From the NCBI RefSeq assembly GCF_001612555.1, contig NZ_CP015110.1, positions 1,612,001 to 1,676,000 of the forward strand: DNA of 64,000 nucleotides. Direction: 5' to 3'. Positions 9,722 to 19,710 of this stretch are shown one piece after another. This DNA is from Acinetobacter sp. TGL-Y2 (GTDB lineage Bacteria > Pseudomonadota > Gammaproteobacteria > Pseudomonadales > Moraxellaceae). A program made the position numbers and the translations under genes. A model generated the notes under the pieces. That model did not search any database. It was not told where the DNA came from and was given only the letters and a program-made list of their open reading frames with translations. Numbering within the stretch: position 1 is the stretch's first letter; each line of letters opens with the position of its first letter.

Positions 9722-11323
9722 TTACATGCGGAACACGCCGAACTTGGTCGGTTGAATTGGAGCATTTAACGCCGCAGCTAAACTTAAGCCCAACACGTGG
9801 CGAGACTGAGCAGGATCAATCACACCATCATCCCAAAGGCGAGACGAGGCATAGTATGGATGACCTTGTTTTTCAAATTGATCTCGAAATGGTTGTTTGA
9901 ATTGATCTTCTTCTTCCGCAGACCACGCTTCGCCACGGGCTTCAATTTGGTCACGTTTTAAAGTGGAGAGTACACTTGCGGCTTGTTCACCGCCCATCAC
10001 AGAAATACGAGAATTTGGCCAAGTCCAAAGGAAGCGAGGAGAGTAGGCACGACCACACATGCCATAGTTACCCGCACCAAACGAACCACCAACCACTAAG
10101 GTCAGTTTAGGTACATTGGCAGTCGCAACCGCCATCACCAGCTTGGCACCATTTTTGGCGATGCCTTCATTTTCATACTGACGGCCGACCATAAAGCCTG
10201 TAATGTTCTGAATGAAAATGAGCGGAATATTGCGCTGAGTACACAGTTCAATAAAATGCGCACCTTTTTGTGCAGATTCCGAAAATAGAATACCGTTATT
10301 GGCAATAATTCCGACGGGCATGCCGTATAGTGTTGCAAAACCAGTAATTAAGGTGGTGCCAAAACGGGCTTTAAATTCATCTAAACGTGAACCATCCACA
10401 ATACGTGCAATGATTTCACGAATATCGAAAGGTTTACGCGCATCACTTGGAATCACGCCATACAACTCTTTAGGGTCGTAAAGCGGTTCTTCAATGGCTT
10501 GTAGCGGAGGATTCGCTTTGATGTTGAGGTTCTTCACAATGTTCCGCGCAATCGCAATCGCATGTTCATCATTTTCGGCCAAATGATCCGCCACGCCTGA
10601 AAGACGGGTATGCACATCACCTCCGCCTAAATCTTCAGAACTGACCACTTCACCGGTTGCTGCTTTTACTAGCGGAGGACCGCCCAAGAAAATGGTGCCT
10701 TGGTTACGCACAATAATGGTTTCATCGGACATCGCAGGCACATAGGCGCCACCCGCGGTACAACTTCCCATCACTACGGCAATTTGGGCAATACCTTGGC
10801 TTGACATACGTGCCTGATTATAGAAAATACGCCCGAAATGATCACGATCTGGGAAGACTTCGTCTTGCATCGGCAAAAATGCACCACCTGAATCGACTAG
10901 ATAAATACAGGGTAGATGGTTCTGTTCAGCGATTTCTTGCGCCCTTAAATGTTTTTTTACGGTCAGTGGATAATAGGTTCCACCTTTCACCGTTGCATCA
11001 TTCGCTACAATCATGCAGGTGACACCATGCACTTGACCAATACCTGCGACTACACCCGCAGCAGGGACATCATCAGCATAGACTTGATAAGCAGCCAACT
11101 GACCAATTTCTAAAAATGCAGTGCCTGCATCGACTAATTGATCAATACGTTCACGGGGGAGTAATTTGCCACGATCCAGATGTTTTTGACGGGCTTTTTC
11201 ACCGCCCCCTAAAGCAATGGTTTGTGCCTTTTGTTTTAAATCATATACTAACGCAAGCATCGCGGCTTGGTTGATTTTAAAATCTTCCGATCGAACATTG
11301 ATTTTGCTTTGAATTTCGTTCAT
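9722..11323 (-). CDS. liuB: Methylcrotonyl-CoA carboxylase carboxyltransferase beta subunit
   Basis: 533 aa acyl-CoA carboxylase carboxyltransferase. It has the two crotonase-like halves: an N-terminal CoA-binding part with [17 protein letters not shown], and a C-terminal part with [13 protein letters not shown] and [16 protein letters not shown]. It accepts carboxyl from the biotin of LiuD and places it on 3-methylcrotonyl-CoA. It lies 56 bp after liuA and 11 bp before liuC. Full length for the family. Confidence 0.95.
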   Translation of the reverse strand: MNEIQSKINVRSEDFKINQAAMLALVYDLKQKAQTIALGGGEKARQKHLDRGKLLPRERIDQLVDAGTAFLEIGQLAAYQVYADDVPAAGVVAGIGQVHGVTCMIVANDATVKGGTYYPLTVKKHLRAQEIAEQNHLPCIYLVDSGGAFLPMQDEVFPDRDHFGRIFYNQARMSSQGIAQIAVVMGSCTAGGAYVPAMSDETIIVRNQGTIFLGGPPLVKAATGEVVSSEDLGGGDVHTRLSGVADHLAENDEHAIAIARNIVKNLNIKANPPLQAIEEPLYDPKELYGVIPSDARKPFDIREIIARIVDGSRLDEFKARFGTTLITGFATLYGMPVGIIANNGILFSESAQKGAHFIELCTQRNIPLIFIQNITGFMVGRQYENEGIAKNGAKLVMAVATANVPKLTLVVGGSFGAGNYGMCGRAYSPRFLWTWPNSRISVMGGEQAASVLSTLKRDQIEARGEAWSAEEEDQFKQPFRDQFEKQGHPYYASSRLWDDGVIDPAQSRHVLGLSLAAALNAPIQPTKFGVFRM

Positions 11324-11379
11324 GAATCACGTCCCTGTATTTTTCTATTTCGTACTATTTTCTGGTGCTTACTTCATCA

Positions 11380-12552
11380 TTATTTAGTTTCATTAAAAAG
11401 TTCACGACCAATCAGCATACGGCGAATCTCAGATGTGCCTGCACCAATCTCGTAGAGTTTGGCATCACGCCATAAACGACCGGTGTCATAGTCATTGATA
11501 TAACCATTGCCGCCTAAGGTTTGAATCGCTTCACCTGCCATCCACGTCGCTTTTTCAGCTGAGTAGAGGATGGCACTGGCCGCATCTTTACGTAGACCAC
11601 GGTCATGATCTGCTTTATCACATGCCGCACCAACTGCGTAAACCAGTGCTTTACTTGCGAGCCACGTCGAATACATGTCTGCAATTTTGCCTTGCATCAA
11701 TTGAAATTCACCTAGACATTGTCCGAACTGCTTACGTTCATGAATATATGGAATCACCGCATCCAGACAAGCATCCATAATACCTAGTGGGCCACCGCTA
11801 AGCACTGCACGTTCATAGTCCAAACCACTCATCAGCACTTTCGTGCCATTACCGACACCGCCCATGACGTTTGCTTTTGGCACTTTGACATTGTCAAAGA
11901 ATAGCGGGTAGGTATTTGAACCACGCATACCGAGCTTGTCTAAATGGGTGCCATGACTAAAACCTTGCATGCCTTTTTCAACCAAGAATGCGGTCATGCC
12001 TTTAGCACCCGCATTTAGATCAGTTTTGGCATAGACCACCAGTACATCTGCATCACCGCCGTTGGTAATCCACATTTTTGAACCATTTAAAAAAAAATGA
12101 TCGCCCTGATCTTCAGCTTTGAGTTTCATGCTCACTACATCAGAACCAGCGTTTGGTTCAGACATAGCGAGCGCACCCACATAGTCACCTGAAATCAGTT
12201 TGGGTAAGTATTTTTGTTTCTGCTCTTCTGAGCCATTGCGGTTGATTTGGTTAATACATAGATTTGAATGTGCACCATATGACAAGCCAATTGAGGCTGA
12301 AGCGCGAGAGATTTCTTGCATGACGATAATATGCGCAAGATAACCTAGATTGATGCCACCGTATTCTTCGCTAACGGTTAAACCCATGAGCCCCATATCA
12401 CCAAACTTTTTCCATAAATGGGCAGGGAATAGATTATCTTTATCCACTTGCGCTGCGATGGGTGCAATCTCTTTGGCACAGAACGCCGCCACTGAGTCAC
12501 GCAGTGCGATTAAAGTTTCATCTAGCCCAAAGTCGATGCTCTGTAGATTCAT
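11380..12552 (-). CDS. liuA: Isovaleryl-CoA dehydrogenase
   Basis: 390 aa acyl-CoA dehydrogenase using FAD; oxidises isovaleryl-CoA to 3-methylcrotonyl-CoA. Family signatures are present: [17 protein letters not shown] and the C-terminal [19 protein letters not shown] with [11 protein letters not shown]. The catalytic glutamate of isovaleryl-CoA dehydrogenases is expected in the helix near [14 protein letters not shown]. First gene of the liu operon, divergent from the TetR-type regulator. Electrons would go to ETF. Confidence 0.94.
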   Translation of the reverse strand: MNLQSIDFGLDETLIALRDSVAAFCAKEIAPIAAQVDKDNLFPAHLWKKFGDMGLMGLTVSEEYGGINLGYLAHIIVMQEISRASASIGLSYGAHSNLCINQINRNGSEEQKQKYLPKLISGDYVGALAMSEPNAGSDVVSMKLKAEDQGDHFFLNGSKMWITNGGDADVLVVYAKTDLNAGAKGMTAFLVEKGMQGFSHGTHLDKLGMRGSNTYPLFFDNVKVPKANVMGGVGNGTKVLMSGLDYERAVLSGGPLGIMDACLDAVIPYIHERKQFGQCLGEFQLMQGKIADMYSTWLASKALVYAVGAACDKADHDRGLRKDAASAILYSAEKATWMAGEAIQTLGGNGYINDYDTGRLWRDAKLYEIGAGTSEIRRMLIGRELFNETK

Positions 12553-12657
12553 ATTGATTCTTCCTTAAAGTTTTATTTTTTATTCCGTAAAAGCAGTTTT
12601 GCTTGTGCTTAGAAAATACAATACATTTATTTTGTGAAAAAGTGAACTTATATTCAT

Positions 12658-12679
12658 AAAATGATTTATAATTCATTTT
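12658..12679. promoter_or_regulatory. Near-palindromic candidate operator between liuA and the TetR gene
   Basis: A 22-bp site, AAAATGA-tTTATAAt-TCATTTT, matching its own reverse complement at 20 of 22 positions. It lies in the 147-bp divergent gap, 20 bp before the regulator's start codon. TetR-family dimers bind such palindromes, so it is a good candidate autoregulatory operator and could also cover the liuA promoter. AT-rich sequence lowers certainty. Confidence 0.5.
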
Positions 12680-12699
12680 AGTTGATTGGGGACACGATT

Positions 12700-13326
12700 A
12701 TGAGCTATAAAAGATCATCTTTAATGCAAGAGCGTATGGCACAAAACAGAAAATCAATCTTGCAGTCAGCGCGTGAGTTGATCGCTGAGGGTGGTTTTAA
12801 AGACGCGCAAGTGCAAGCAATTGCAGATAAATCAGGTGTTTCAAGTGGTTTGGTCTATCGCTATTTTGAAAATAAAAACCAGATTTTGATTGAGGTACTG
12901 TCCAATGCCATTACCCGTGAAGTGGATATTTTAAATACCATTGCCAAAAGTGAACTGAGCAGTAAAGACAAGTTACTTAAAGCAGTCACCACCTTTGTAA
13001 AACGTGCGCTGAATAGCCCGCAATTGTCATATTCTCTGATGTTTGAACCCATTGATCCAACCTTGGAACATGAACGTTTTCGAAGTAAACAATTGATTAA
13101 GCAGTCGATCAAAGAGATTTTGGCAGAAGGAAAAACCAGCGGAGAGTTTCGGTTTGAAGATTTAAATACCGCGGCACTGTGTGTAGTCGGTGCCATGACC
13201 TTTGTGGTGATTGAACCTTTAAATCCATCTCGCAATGTGATATTCGATGAGAGTTATAAAGGTTACTTTGTAAAACAAATTGCTGATTTTTGTGTGAATG
13301 CTGTTCAGCCAATGGAGGGAGTATAG
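12700..13326 (+). CDS. TetR/AcrR-family transcriptional regulator of the liu region
   Basis: 208 aa from the ATG at 12700 (MSYKRSSLMQERM), preceded by GGGGA; an in-frame TTG 18 bp upstream was rejected. The N-terminal TetR helix-turn-helix is clear (SILQSARELIAEGGF, then GVSSGLVYRYFENKNQIL); the C-terminal ligand domain is divergent, as usual. Transcribed away from liuA and towards the acyl-CoA ligase. It is likely a repressor responding to an acyl-CoA of the pathway (inference). Many liu regulons use MerR-type LiuR instead, so the name liuR is not given here. Confidence 0.88.
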   Translation: MSYKRSSLMQERMAQNRKSILQSARELIAEGGFKDAQVQAIADKSGVSSGLVYRYFENKNQILIEVLSNAITREVDILNTIAKSELSSKDKLLKAVTTFVKRALNSPQLSYSLMFEPIDPTLEHERFRSKQLIKQSIKEILAEGKTSGEFRFEDLNTAALCVVGAMTFVVIEPLNPSRNVIFDESYKGYFVKQIADFCVNAVQPMEGV

Positions 13327-13448
13327 TCGTATTGAATCGCAGACACATCGGAATGTGAATGTTTGAGTATTTGTCAAAGTCAGGTCGAAGACCCACAATT
13401 TAAATGTGAAAAATACAGAATTAGAACAGAATCAAGGAGTAAGATTCA

Positions 13449-15125
13449 ATGACACCGTTACGACTCAGTTATGCCTATGGCACCAGCCAGCAACCTTTAC
13501 TCGGAATGACCATAGGAGATAAATTTGATCAAGCATGTTTGCAATATGCAGATCGAGATGCCGTGGTCAGCGTCCATCAAAATGTTCGACTCAGTTATGC
13601 TCAGTTACAACAGAAGGTAAATGCCTTTGCGTGTAGTTTACTGAAGTTCGGACTTGAAAAAGGTGATCGACTCGGAATTTGGTCACCCAACTGTGTGGAA
13701 TGGACCATTGCTCAGTTCGCAGCATTTAAAGCCGGCATTATTTTGGTCAACTTAAACCCTGCTTATAAAAGCAGCGAACTTGAGTTTGTACTCAATAAAG
13801 TCTCCTGTAAGGCACTCATTATTGCTGCAAGTTTTAAAACAACGGATTATCAAGACATTCTCACCAAAATTGCGCCTGAAATTAAGCAGGCCACGGACAA
13901 GCTTTTAAATGCAGAAAAAGTTCCCCATTTAAAATTTGTAATTAAAATTGATGATGTCGAACATGTCGGATTTCATCGTTTTGCGGACCTGATGCCTGAG
14001 CCAACGGCTGAACAATTACAAAAGCTTGCAGAGATTACGGCTGACTTACAGTTTGATGACACCATTAATATTCAGTTCACCTCAGGCACAACAGGTAACC
14101 CTAAAGGCACGATGCTGACCCATAATAATATTTTAAATAATGGTTATTTTGTGGGTGAAGCGATTCATTTGACCCCACAAGATCGCGTCTGTATTTCTGT
14201 ACCCTTGTTCCACTGTTTTGGCATGGTGATGGGGAATCTAGCCTGTATTACGCATGGTTCAACCATGGTCTATCCAGCAGGGGTATTTAATCCATTAGAG
14301 AGTTTAAAAGCGATTGAACAAGAAAAATGTACGGCAGCATATGGCGTACCGACCATGTTTATTTCCATGCTGGAGCAAGAACAATTCGATCAATTTGATT
14401 TAAGCAGTTTAAGAACTGGCATTATGGCAGGTAGTCCGTGTCCGCGTGAAATTATGCAACGTGTGATCGATCGTATGCATATGCGTGACATTACCATTTG
14501 CTATGGCATGACCGAAACAGCACCTGTGAGTGCACAAAGCTCAACTTCAGATTCTTTAGAACAGCGGGTCAGCACTGTGGGTCGCGTTCACCCACATATT
14601 GAAATTAAAATTGTCGATGAACAAGGTAAAGTTGTGCCTCGTGGCAAATTGGGTGAGCTGTGTGTGCGGGGTTATTCCGTGATGCTGGGTTACTGGGAAG
14701 AAGAAGAAAAAACCCGTGAAGTGGTTGATGTGGCCAAATGGATGCATACCGGTGATATCGCTGAAATGGATGATCATGGCTTTATTAAAATCAAAGGTCG
14801 TATCAAAGATGTGGTGATTCGAGGCGGTGAAAATCTATTTCCGAAAGAAATTGAAGATTTCCTCTATAAACACCCCGATGTGTCTGATGTACAAGTGATT
14901 GGCTTGCCTGATCCGCGTTATGGCGAAGAATTATGCGCGTGTATCATTTTACAAGAAGGTCACAGCGTCACTGAAGATTGTATTCGTGCGTATTGCAAAG
15001 AGCATATTTCACACAATAAAGTGCCGCGTTATGTTCGATTCTTTAAAGAATTTCCCATGACGGCGTCAGGTAAAGCACAAAAATTTAAGCTGCAAGAATT
15101 TAATCTATTTGAAGAAACGGCTTAA
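13449..15125 (+). CDS. AMP-forming acyl-CoA synthetase (ACSF2-like)
   Basis: 558 aa ANL-superfamily ligase that activates a carboxylic acid to its acyl-CoA through an acyl-adenylate. It has the AMP-binding loop FTSGTTGNPKGTMLTHNN, the A5-type motif CYGMTETAPVS, the hinge TGDIAEMDDHGFIKIKGR and the C-terminal lysine in TASGKAQKF. AAGGAG precedes the start codon. It is in the same direction as the TetR gene, 122 bp downstream, and divergent from liuA, so a role in activating isovalerate or another branched/medium acid feeding LiuA is reasonable but inferred. Confidence 0.88.
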   Translation: MTPLRLSYAYGTSQQPLLGMTIGDKFDQACLQYADRDAVVSVHQNVRLSYAQLQQKVNAFACSLLKFGLEKGDRLGIWSPNCVEWTIAQFAAFKAGIILVNLNPAYKSSELEFVLNKVSCKALIIAASFKTTDYQDILTKIAPEIKQATDKLLNAEKVPHLKFVIKIDDVEHVGFHRFADLMPEPTAEQLQKLAEITADLQFDDTINIQFTSGTTGNPKGTMLTHNNILNNGYFVGEAIHLTPQDRVCISVPLFHCFGMVMGNLACITHGSTMVYPAGVFNPLESLKAIEQEKCTAAYGVPTMFISMLEQEQFDQFDLSSLRTGIMAGSPCPREIMQRVIDRMHMRDITICYGMTETAPVSAQSSTSDSLEQRVSTVGRVHPHIEIKIVDEQGKVVPRGKLGELCVRGYSVMLGYWEEEEKTREVVDVAKWMHTGDIAEMDDHGFIKIKGRIKDVVIRGGENLFPKEIEDFLYKHPDVSDVQVIGLPDPRYGEELCACIILQEGHSVTEDCIRAYCKEHISHNKVPRYVRFFKEFPMTASGKAQKFKLQEFNLFEETA

Positions 15126-15142
15126 TTTCATTGCTCAGAGAT

Positions 15143-15171
15143 AGCCAATTTCTGATGAGATTGGCTTTTTT
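15143..15171 (+). terminator. Intrinsic terminator after the acyl-CoA synthetase
   Basis: AGCCAAT and ATTGGCT flank a short loop with an extra TCT/AGA pairing, then a T-run (15166-15171). It ends just before the methyltransferase gene. Confidence 0.8.
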
Positions 15172-15216
15172 ATTTGAAGAATGCTTTTTCAAAAACGAAG
15201 GAGAGGAGCAATAAGC

Positions 15217-15891
15217 ATGGCAAAGGATTTTAGCCATCCGAAAGTGGTTGAACATTATGATCAACATATTCGAAAGTTAATTCCGGGTTATGAGTTGGTA
15301 CATTTACAGATTCAAGCGATATTAAAAATACAGCTCAAGACCAATGCAAGAATTGTGATCGCAGGCTGCGGCACAGGCTATGAGCTAGAATATTTAATGC
15401 GAATGTTGCCACAGGCGCATTTTGTCGCATTTGATCCATCGGAGCAGATGGTTGCTAAAGCTCGGCAACGATTTGAACATCATGCCGATCTTCATCGGAT
15501 TGAGTTTCATGTGGGTGATACCTCAATCTTGGCTCAATATACAGATCAATTTGATGCAGCACTTGCGATTTTAGTTTCGCATTTTTTAGCTTTAGAGCAT
15601 AAAATAGCCTATTTCGAAGCCATTTATTCAAGCTTAAAGGAAGGTGGCTTTTGCCTCAGTTATGATCTCATGCAATTTCAGCATCAAGCGCAGATTTTAC
15701 AGTTGCAAGCTTTGACTCAAGGTTTAGGTTTGCCTGAACAACAAAGCCAAGTCATGATCGAACGTATTGCAGATGATTTTGAGTTGATTTCTATTGAGGA
15801 TATGCATCAACTGCTTCGGGATTGTGGATTTCGTCAAACGGAATGTTTTGCACAGATTGCAAATTTTTATGCGCTTCAGTCGAGCAAATAG
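15217..15891 (+). CDS. Class I SAM-dependent methyltransferase
   Basis: 224 aa from the ATG at 15217 (MAKDFSHPKVVEHYDQ), preceded by GGAGAGGAG; an upstream in-frame ATG is less well placed. Motif I is IVIAGCGTGYELEYL (SAM binding) and motif II is the acidic HFVAFDPSEQMVAKA. The Rossmann-like methyltransferase core fills most of the protein and nothing identifies the acceptor molecule. It has its own position between two terminator/promoter regions, upstream of cysK. Confidence 0.85.
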   Translation: MAKDFSHPKVVEHYDQHIRKLIPGYELVHLQIQAILKIQLKTNARIVIAGCGTGYELEYLMRMLPQAHFVAFDPSEQMVAKARQRFEHHADLHRIEFHVGDTSILAQYTDQFDAALAILVSHFLALEHKIAYFEAIYSSLKEGGFCLSYDLMQFQHQAQILQLQALTQGLGLPEQQSQVMIERIADDFELISIEDMHQLLRDCGFRQTECFAQIANFYALQSSK

Positions 15892-16060
15892 GTCAAATAA
15901 ACCCACTGATCATTCGAGATAGGCTGATATTGAGTGATATTCATTATTTTATATAAGGATAGCTCATAATTTTATATTGAATCTTTACAATTGTTTATAT
16001 ATCTAAAATGAAAAAAGACTATGATAAAAGCATAGTTTTAAGAATATAAAAGGAATCATC

Positions 16061-17059
16061 ATGGCAACTGATGCTCAATTTCCCCAAACCGAAAATTTAG
16101 GCATTGCGGTTTACGCCAACAATGCAGAAGCCATTGGTAATACCCCATTGGTTCGGATTAATCGTCTCATTACTGGCGGTGCCACGGTATTGGCTAAGAT
16201 CGAAAGTCGCAACCCAGCATTTTCTGTGAAAGACCGTATTGGCGCTGCACTGATTGCGGATGCTGAAAAAAATGGCAAGCTTAAAACAGGCATGCACATT
16301 GTAGAACCCACCAGTGGTAATACAGGCATTGCTTTGGCTTTTGTGGCTGCTGCCAAAGGCTATGACATTACCTTAACCATGCCCGCAAGTATGAGTATTG
16401 AGCGTCGTAAAGTACTCAAAGCATTAGGTGCAAATTTGGTGCTGACAGAACCTGCGAAAGGCATGAAGGGTGCAGTTGAAGAAGCAGTACGTTTGGCGAC
16501 TGAAAATCCTGAACTTTACTATTTGCCACAGCAATTTGAAAACCCCGCCAATCCAAAAATTCATGAAGACACCACAGGTCCCGAAATTTGGGCTGCAACG
16601 GGTGGAAAAGTCGATATATTGGTTGCAGGTGTGGGGACAGGCGGTACGATTACCGGCATTTCCCGTTATTTTGAAAAAGTGAAAAATCAGCCAATTTATT
16701 CTGTGGCTGTAGAGCCTGCGGACTCACCTATTATTGGTCAAACCAAACGCGGTGAAACCTTGACACCGGGTCCTCATAAAATCCAAGGGATTGGGGCAAA
16801 CTTTATTCCGGGTAATCTCGATTTAGATTTGGTCGATGAAGTCATCGCAATTTCTAACCAAGAGGCGATTGATGTTGCGCGTCAGTCTGCAACAAAAGAG
16901 GGGATCTTCGTCGGGATTTCAAGTGGGGCTGCACTTGCAGCTGCTGCACAATTGGCAGCGCGTCCAGAAAATGCAGGCAAAACAATCGTGGTTGTGCTTC
17001 CTGATGCAGGTGAGCGTTATTTATCTTCTGTGTTATTTGAAGATATTTCTGCGGATTGA
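16061..17059 (+). CDS. cysK: Cysteine synthase A
   Basis: 332 aa PLP enzyme making L-cysteine from O-acetylserine and sulfide. It has [10 protein letters not shown], the PLP-lysine segment [10 protein letters not shown], the substrate loop [12 protein letters not shown] and the phosphate-binding [25 protein letters not shown] precedes the ATG. A small hairpin (16018-16036, ACTATG/CATAGT) lies in the 5' leader and a strong terminator follows. The C-terminal LSSVLFEDI resembles CysE-interacting CysK enzymes. Confidence 0.95.
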   Translation: MATDAQFPQTENLGIAVYANNAEAIGNTPLVRINRLITGGATVLAKIESRNPAFSVKDRIGAALIADAEKNGKLKTGMHIVEPTSGNTGIALAFVAAAKGYDITLTMPASMSIERRKVLKALGANLVLTEPAKGMKGAVEEAVRLATENPELYYLPQQFENPANPKIHEDTTGPEIWAATGGKVDILVAGVGTGGTITGISRYFEKVKNQPIYSVAVEPADSPIIGQTKRGETLTPGPHKIQGIGANFIPGNLDLDLVDEVIAISNQEAIDVARQSATKEGIFVGISSGAALAAAAQLAARPENAGKTIVVVLPDAGERYLSSVLFEDISAD

Positions 17060-17080
17060 TTGCTCTTTAAGTGAACTTGA

Positions 17081-17106
17081 AACCGGCTCGATTGAGTCGG
17101 TTTTTT
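17081..17106 (+). terminator. Intrinsic terminator after cysK
   Basis: AACCGGCTC and GAGTCGGTT (one G:T pair) around GATT, followed by six T residues. Confidence 0.9.
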
Positions 17107-17142
17107 GATATATTTTATAAAGAAAAGTAGGTTTAATTTATT

Positions 17143-17233
17143 GGTAGTGCTAAAAACCAACGTGTAATAATTCATTTATATATTTTAATATCAATAACTT
17201 ATTATTTTTATCACGTCGTATTCATGCACTACC
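17143..17233. mobile_element. 91-bp MITE, copy 1
   Basis: Bounded by GGTAGTGC and GCACTACC. Each end also carries an inner ACGTG/CACGT placed symmetrically nine bases inside, giving an imperfect 22-bp terminal inverted repeat. The AT-rich core has no coding capacity. It is identical to copies at 26856-26946 and 27169-27259 except for one base each. Unlike those copies it has no flanking 8-bp duplication (left flank AATTTATT, right AGAAGGAG), so one side has probably been lost by deletion or recombination. The right flank is a gene remnant. Confidence 0.85.
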
Positions 17234-17400
17234 AGAAGGAGCTTGAGTGGAAACTTTTAGAAAAAATCACGCCCATCATCAAGGATGATTCATCGTACTA
17301 TCTATTATCACATACTGCTTTTGAAGAAGACCCACGTAAAATTATTTTTTTAAAATGGTTAATAAATGAAATGAATGAAAGTCAAATTAACTTTATATAA
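17234..17400 (+). pseudogene. C-terminal remnant of a LysR-family regulator
   Basis: The reading frame leaving the MITE encodes about 54 residues ending in a TAA at 17398-17400. SYYLLSHTAFEEDP and IIFLKWLINEM resemble the C-terminal end of LysR-type effector domains (GcvA-like group). No N-terminal DNA-binding part exists; only 84 bp separate cysK from the MITE. An ATG inside the MITE end (17224) would give a 58-aa product, which is probably meaningless. The rest was probably removed together with the left MITE flank. Confidence 0.55.
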
Positions 17401-17470
17401 TATTTCACTTTTAGACCCAAGTACTCTCCGTCTAGCAGAATAGGCACTCTGCGAAAGATAAAGTGAAATA
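17401..17470. other. Foldable three-way-junction sequence in a gene scar
   Basis: TATTTCACTT (17401-17410) and AAGTGAAATA (17461-17470) form a perfect 10-bp outer stem. Two adjacent inner hairpins lie inside: TAGAC/GTCTA (17412-17434) and GCAGA/TCTGC (17435-17452). This could be a structured RNA, a decayed mini-element or a terminator region of the lost regulator gene. The remaining 180 bp to 17653 hold only an 8-bp inverted repeat CTGACAGT/ACTGTCAG (17607-17628), a weak terminator candidate for the minus-strand ligase gene. Confidence 0.35.
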
Positions 17471-17653
17471 AGGAATTAAATAAGAGATTTAACTATTAAA
17501 CATAATTTGAAAAGTACCCTAAAAGCCTAACCTTCAGCAAGTCAGCTTGAGACAATATGTTTGGATATATCTCACTAACCCAATGTGCCATAAAAAAGAT
17601 AAAGCCCTGACAGTAAAATCACTGTCAGATTATTAGCCGACTAAACCACGAAG

Positions 17654-19288
17654 CTAAACATTTTCCTCCAGCAGCACCGAACCAAAGTCTTCACGTAACT
17701 TACGCTTTAACATTTTACCAGTACCACTGAGTGGAATTGCGTCAACAAAAATCACTTTATCTGGCATTTGCCATTTGGCAATTTTGTCATGGTAAAAGCT
17801 AATCAAATCATGTTCAGTTAGCGTACTGTCCTTGGCTTTGACCGCAATTAAAACAGGGCGCTCATCCCATTTGGGATGTGTGGCTGCAATCACCGCGGCC
17901 ATCACGATTTCAGGATGCCCCATGGCAATATTTTCAAGTTCAACCGAGGAAATCCATTCACCACCAGATTTAATTAAATCCTTGGCACGGTCACTAATAT
18001 GTAAATAACCATCCCGATCTAAGGACGCAATATCACCCGTGTCAAACCAACCATCTGTGGTTAAACTGGTTTCAGTTTGAGCGAAATATCGCTCAATAAT
18101 CCAGTGGCCTTTAATTTGCAAATTACCAATGGTCTCACCGTCATGCGACAAAAGCTGTGTGCCTTTTTCACCATCGACCAGACGTAGTGCAACGCCATAC
18201 GGCGGACGACCTTGTGAAAGTCGAATCTGAGTTTGCTGCTGCGTGTCCAAATCTTTATGTTTGGCTTTAAGTTGATTGGCTGTACCCAATGGACTTGCTT
18301 CAGTCATGCCCCAAGCATGAATAGTTTCGCAGCCATATACGTCTCTAAAGGTATTCAGCATTGACGGTGGGCAGGCAGAACCGCCGATCACATTGCGTTT
18401 TAAAGAATCGAGCGAGCTGGCCAATTTTTTCGCTGAAGCCAATAGACCTTGCCAAATGGTCGGTACACCCAAGGCAATAGTCACATGGTATTCATCAATC
18501 AGTTGCACCAAGCTGTCTCCATCTAAACCCGGACCTGGAAAAATCATTGAAGCGCCGACCATCGCTGCAGCATACGGCGTACCCCAAGCTTGCACGTGGA
18601 ACATAGGCACAACCGGTAAAATAATATCTTTAGCCGACAAATTCATGGAGTCTGGCAGGCTTGCAGCAAAGCTATGCAAGAGGGTCGAGCGGTGCGTATA
18701 TAGGGCACCTTTTGGATTGCCTGTCGTACCTGAGGTATAGCACAAAGAGCTTGCGGTGGTTTCATCAAATTCAGGCCATTCATAATCTACGGCATAGTCT
18801 TTGATGAGATCATCATAAAACTTCACATCAGGTAGGGCCTGAGCAACCACTTCATCATACTCATCTAAACAAATATAGCTTTCAACCAATGGAATATGCG
18901 CTTTGATTGCAATGATCAAAGGTAAAAAAGTTTTATCAAAAAGAATCGCTTTGTCTTTGGCATCATTAATAATAAAAATAAGTTGTTCAGGAAATAGCCG
19001 TGGGTTAATGGTATGACAAATCAGACCACTGCCAGAAATGGCATACCAAGACTCTAAATGACGATGATTATTCCAAGCCAAAGTTGCAACACAGTCACCA
19101 TGGGCTAATTTTAAATCGGCTAATGCTTTGGCACCGCGTTTAGCATTATCTGAAATATTGCCCCAATTGGTTTGGGTTATAGTGCCGTTGGTATTTTTGG
19201 AAATAATAGCGGTATCACTATGATAAGTTGCCGCATGTTCCAATAAGCTGCTGATGAGAAGGGGTTGAAACATCATACGTCCGTGCAT
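17654..19288 (-). CDS. AMP-forming fatty-acyl-CoA synthetase (AlkK-like)
   Basis: 544 aa ANL-superfamily enzyme close in layout to AlkK-type medium-chain acyl-CoA ligases. It has the AMP loop SLCYTSGTTGNPKGALYTHR, PMFHVQAWGTPYA, the HAWGMTEASPLG motif, GWFDTGDIASLDRDGYL and the C-terminal PLSGTGKMLKR. AGGAG stands seven bases before the ATG at 19288. It is a single-gene unit, divergent from the PAP2 gene. It probably activates medium- to long-chain fatty acids for beta-oxidation. Confidence 0.9.
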   Translation of the reverse strand: MHGRMMFQPLLISSLLEHAATYHSDTAIISKNTNGTITQTNWGNISDNAKRGAKALADLKLAHGDCVATLAWNNHRHLESWYAISGSGLICHTINPRLFPEQLIFIINDAKDKAILFDKTFLPLIIAIKAHIPLVESYICLDEYDEVVAQALPDVKFYDDLIKDYAVDYEWPEFDETTASSLCYTSGTTGNPKGALYTHRSTLLHSFAASLPDSMNLSAKDIILPVVPMFHVQAWGTPYAAAMVGASMIFPGPGLDGDSLVQLIDEYHVTIALGVPTIWQGLLASAKKLASSLDSLKRNVIGGSACPPSMLNTFRDVYGCETIHAWGMTEASPLGTANQLKAKHKDLDTQQQTQIRLSQGRPPYGVALRLVDGEKGTQLLSHDGETIGNLQIKGHWIIERYFAQTETSLTTDGWFDTGDIASLDRDGYLHISDRAKDLIKSGGEWISSVELENIAMGHPEIVMAAVIAATHPKWDERPVLIAVKAKDSTLTEHDLISFYHDKIAKWQMPDKVIFVDAIPLSGTGKMLKRKLREDFGSVLLEENV

Positions 19289-19710
19289 TTGGCGCTCCTG
19301 GGATCTGTTTTAATTGCTTAATGATCTGAATTTTGTTGTTATATCCATTCATTTTTTAAATTTTAGATATGATAGCGAGATCAACAAGATCACATCGATT
19401 CAAATGAATACACTAATTTTACACTGGAGTAAAGGTTTAAGCGCTGACCAGAGATTGAACTCATTTGGTTATAGACGAAGTGAATAGTCATGCTGATTTT
19501 TTTCTTGTCATTACGCCATATCGATCAATTCATTTTTATTTGAAGAAATGTTGAATTGGTTTTTTTGAAAAAATCACCGATTTGGTGAAAATGCCGAATG
19601 ATTTAAAATAAGCAGAATTTAAGCTAATTTCGAGCTAAATTGAAGTGCAATTTAAGCTGATTTTAAGCAGCGTACCGTAGCTTTGACTTTCTCTTTTTCT
19701 ATTAGTGCGT
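19289..19710. promoter_or_regulatory. 422-bp divergent promoter region with a PmrA-type box
   Basis: Gap between the acyl-CoA ligase and PAP2 genes. The clearest signal is TTTAAG-N5-TTTAAG at 19651-19667, 43 bp before the PAP2 start codon, matching the direct-repeat TTAA half-site layout of PmrA boxes. A degenerate copy (TTTAAG-N5-TTCGAG, 19618-19634) lies 33 bp upstream, about three helical turns, on the same face. A small hairpin TCACC/GGTGA is at 19574-19588. Nothing coding is seen. Confidence 0.6.

Noticed and set aside
13449..15125. Acetoacetyl-CoA synthetase
   Set aside because: Known AacS proteins are about 650 aa with a different N-terminus; this 558-aa protein fits the ACSF2-like acyl-CoA ligases better.
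17143..17233. Integron attC site or CRISPR-type repeat
   Set aside because: No attC core sites (RYYYAAC/GTTRRRY), no regular spacers, and the copies are isolated with transposon-like target duplications.
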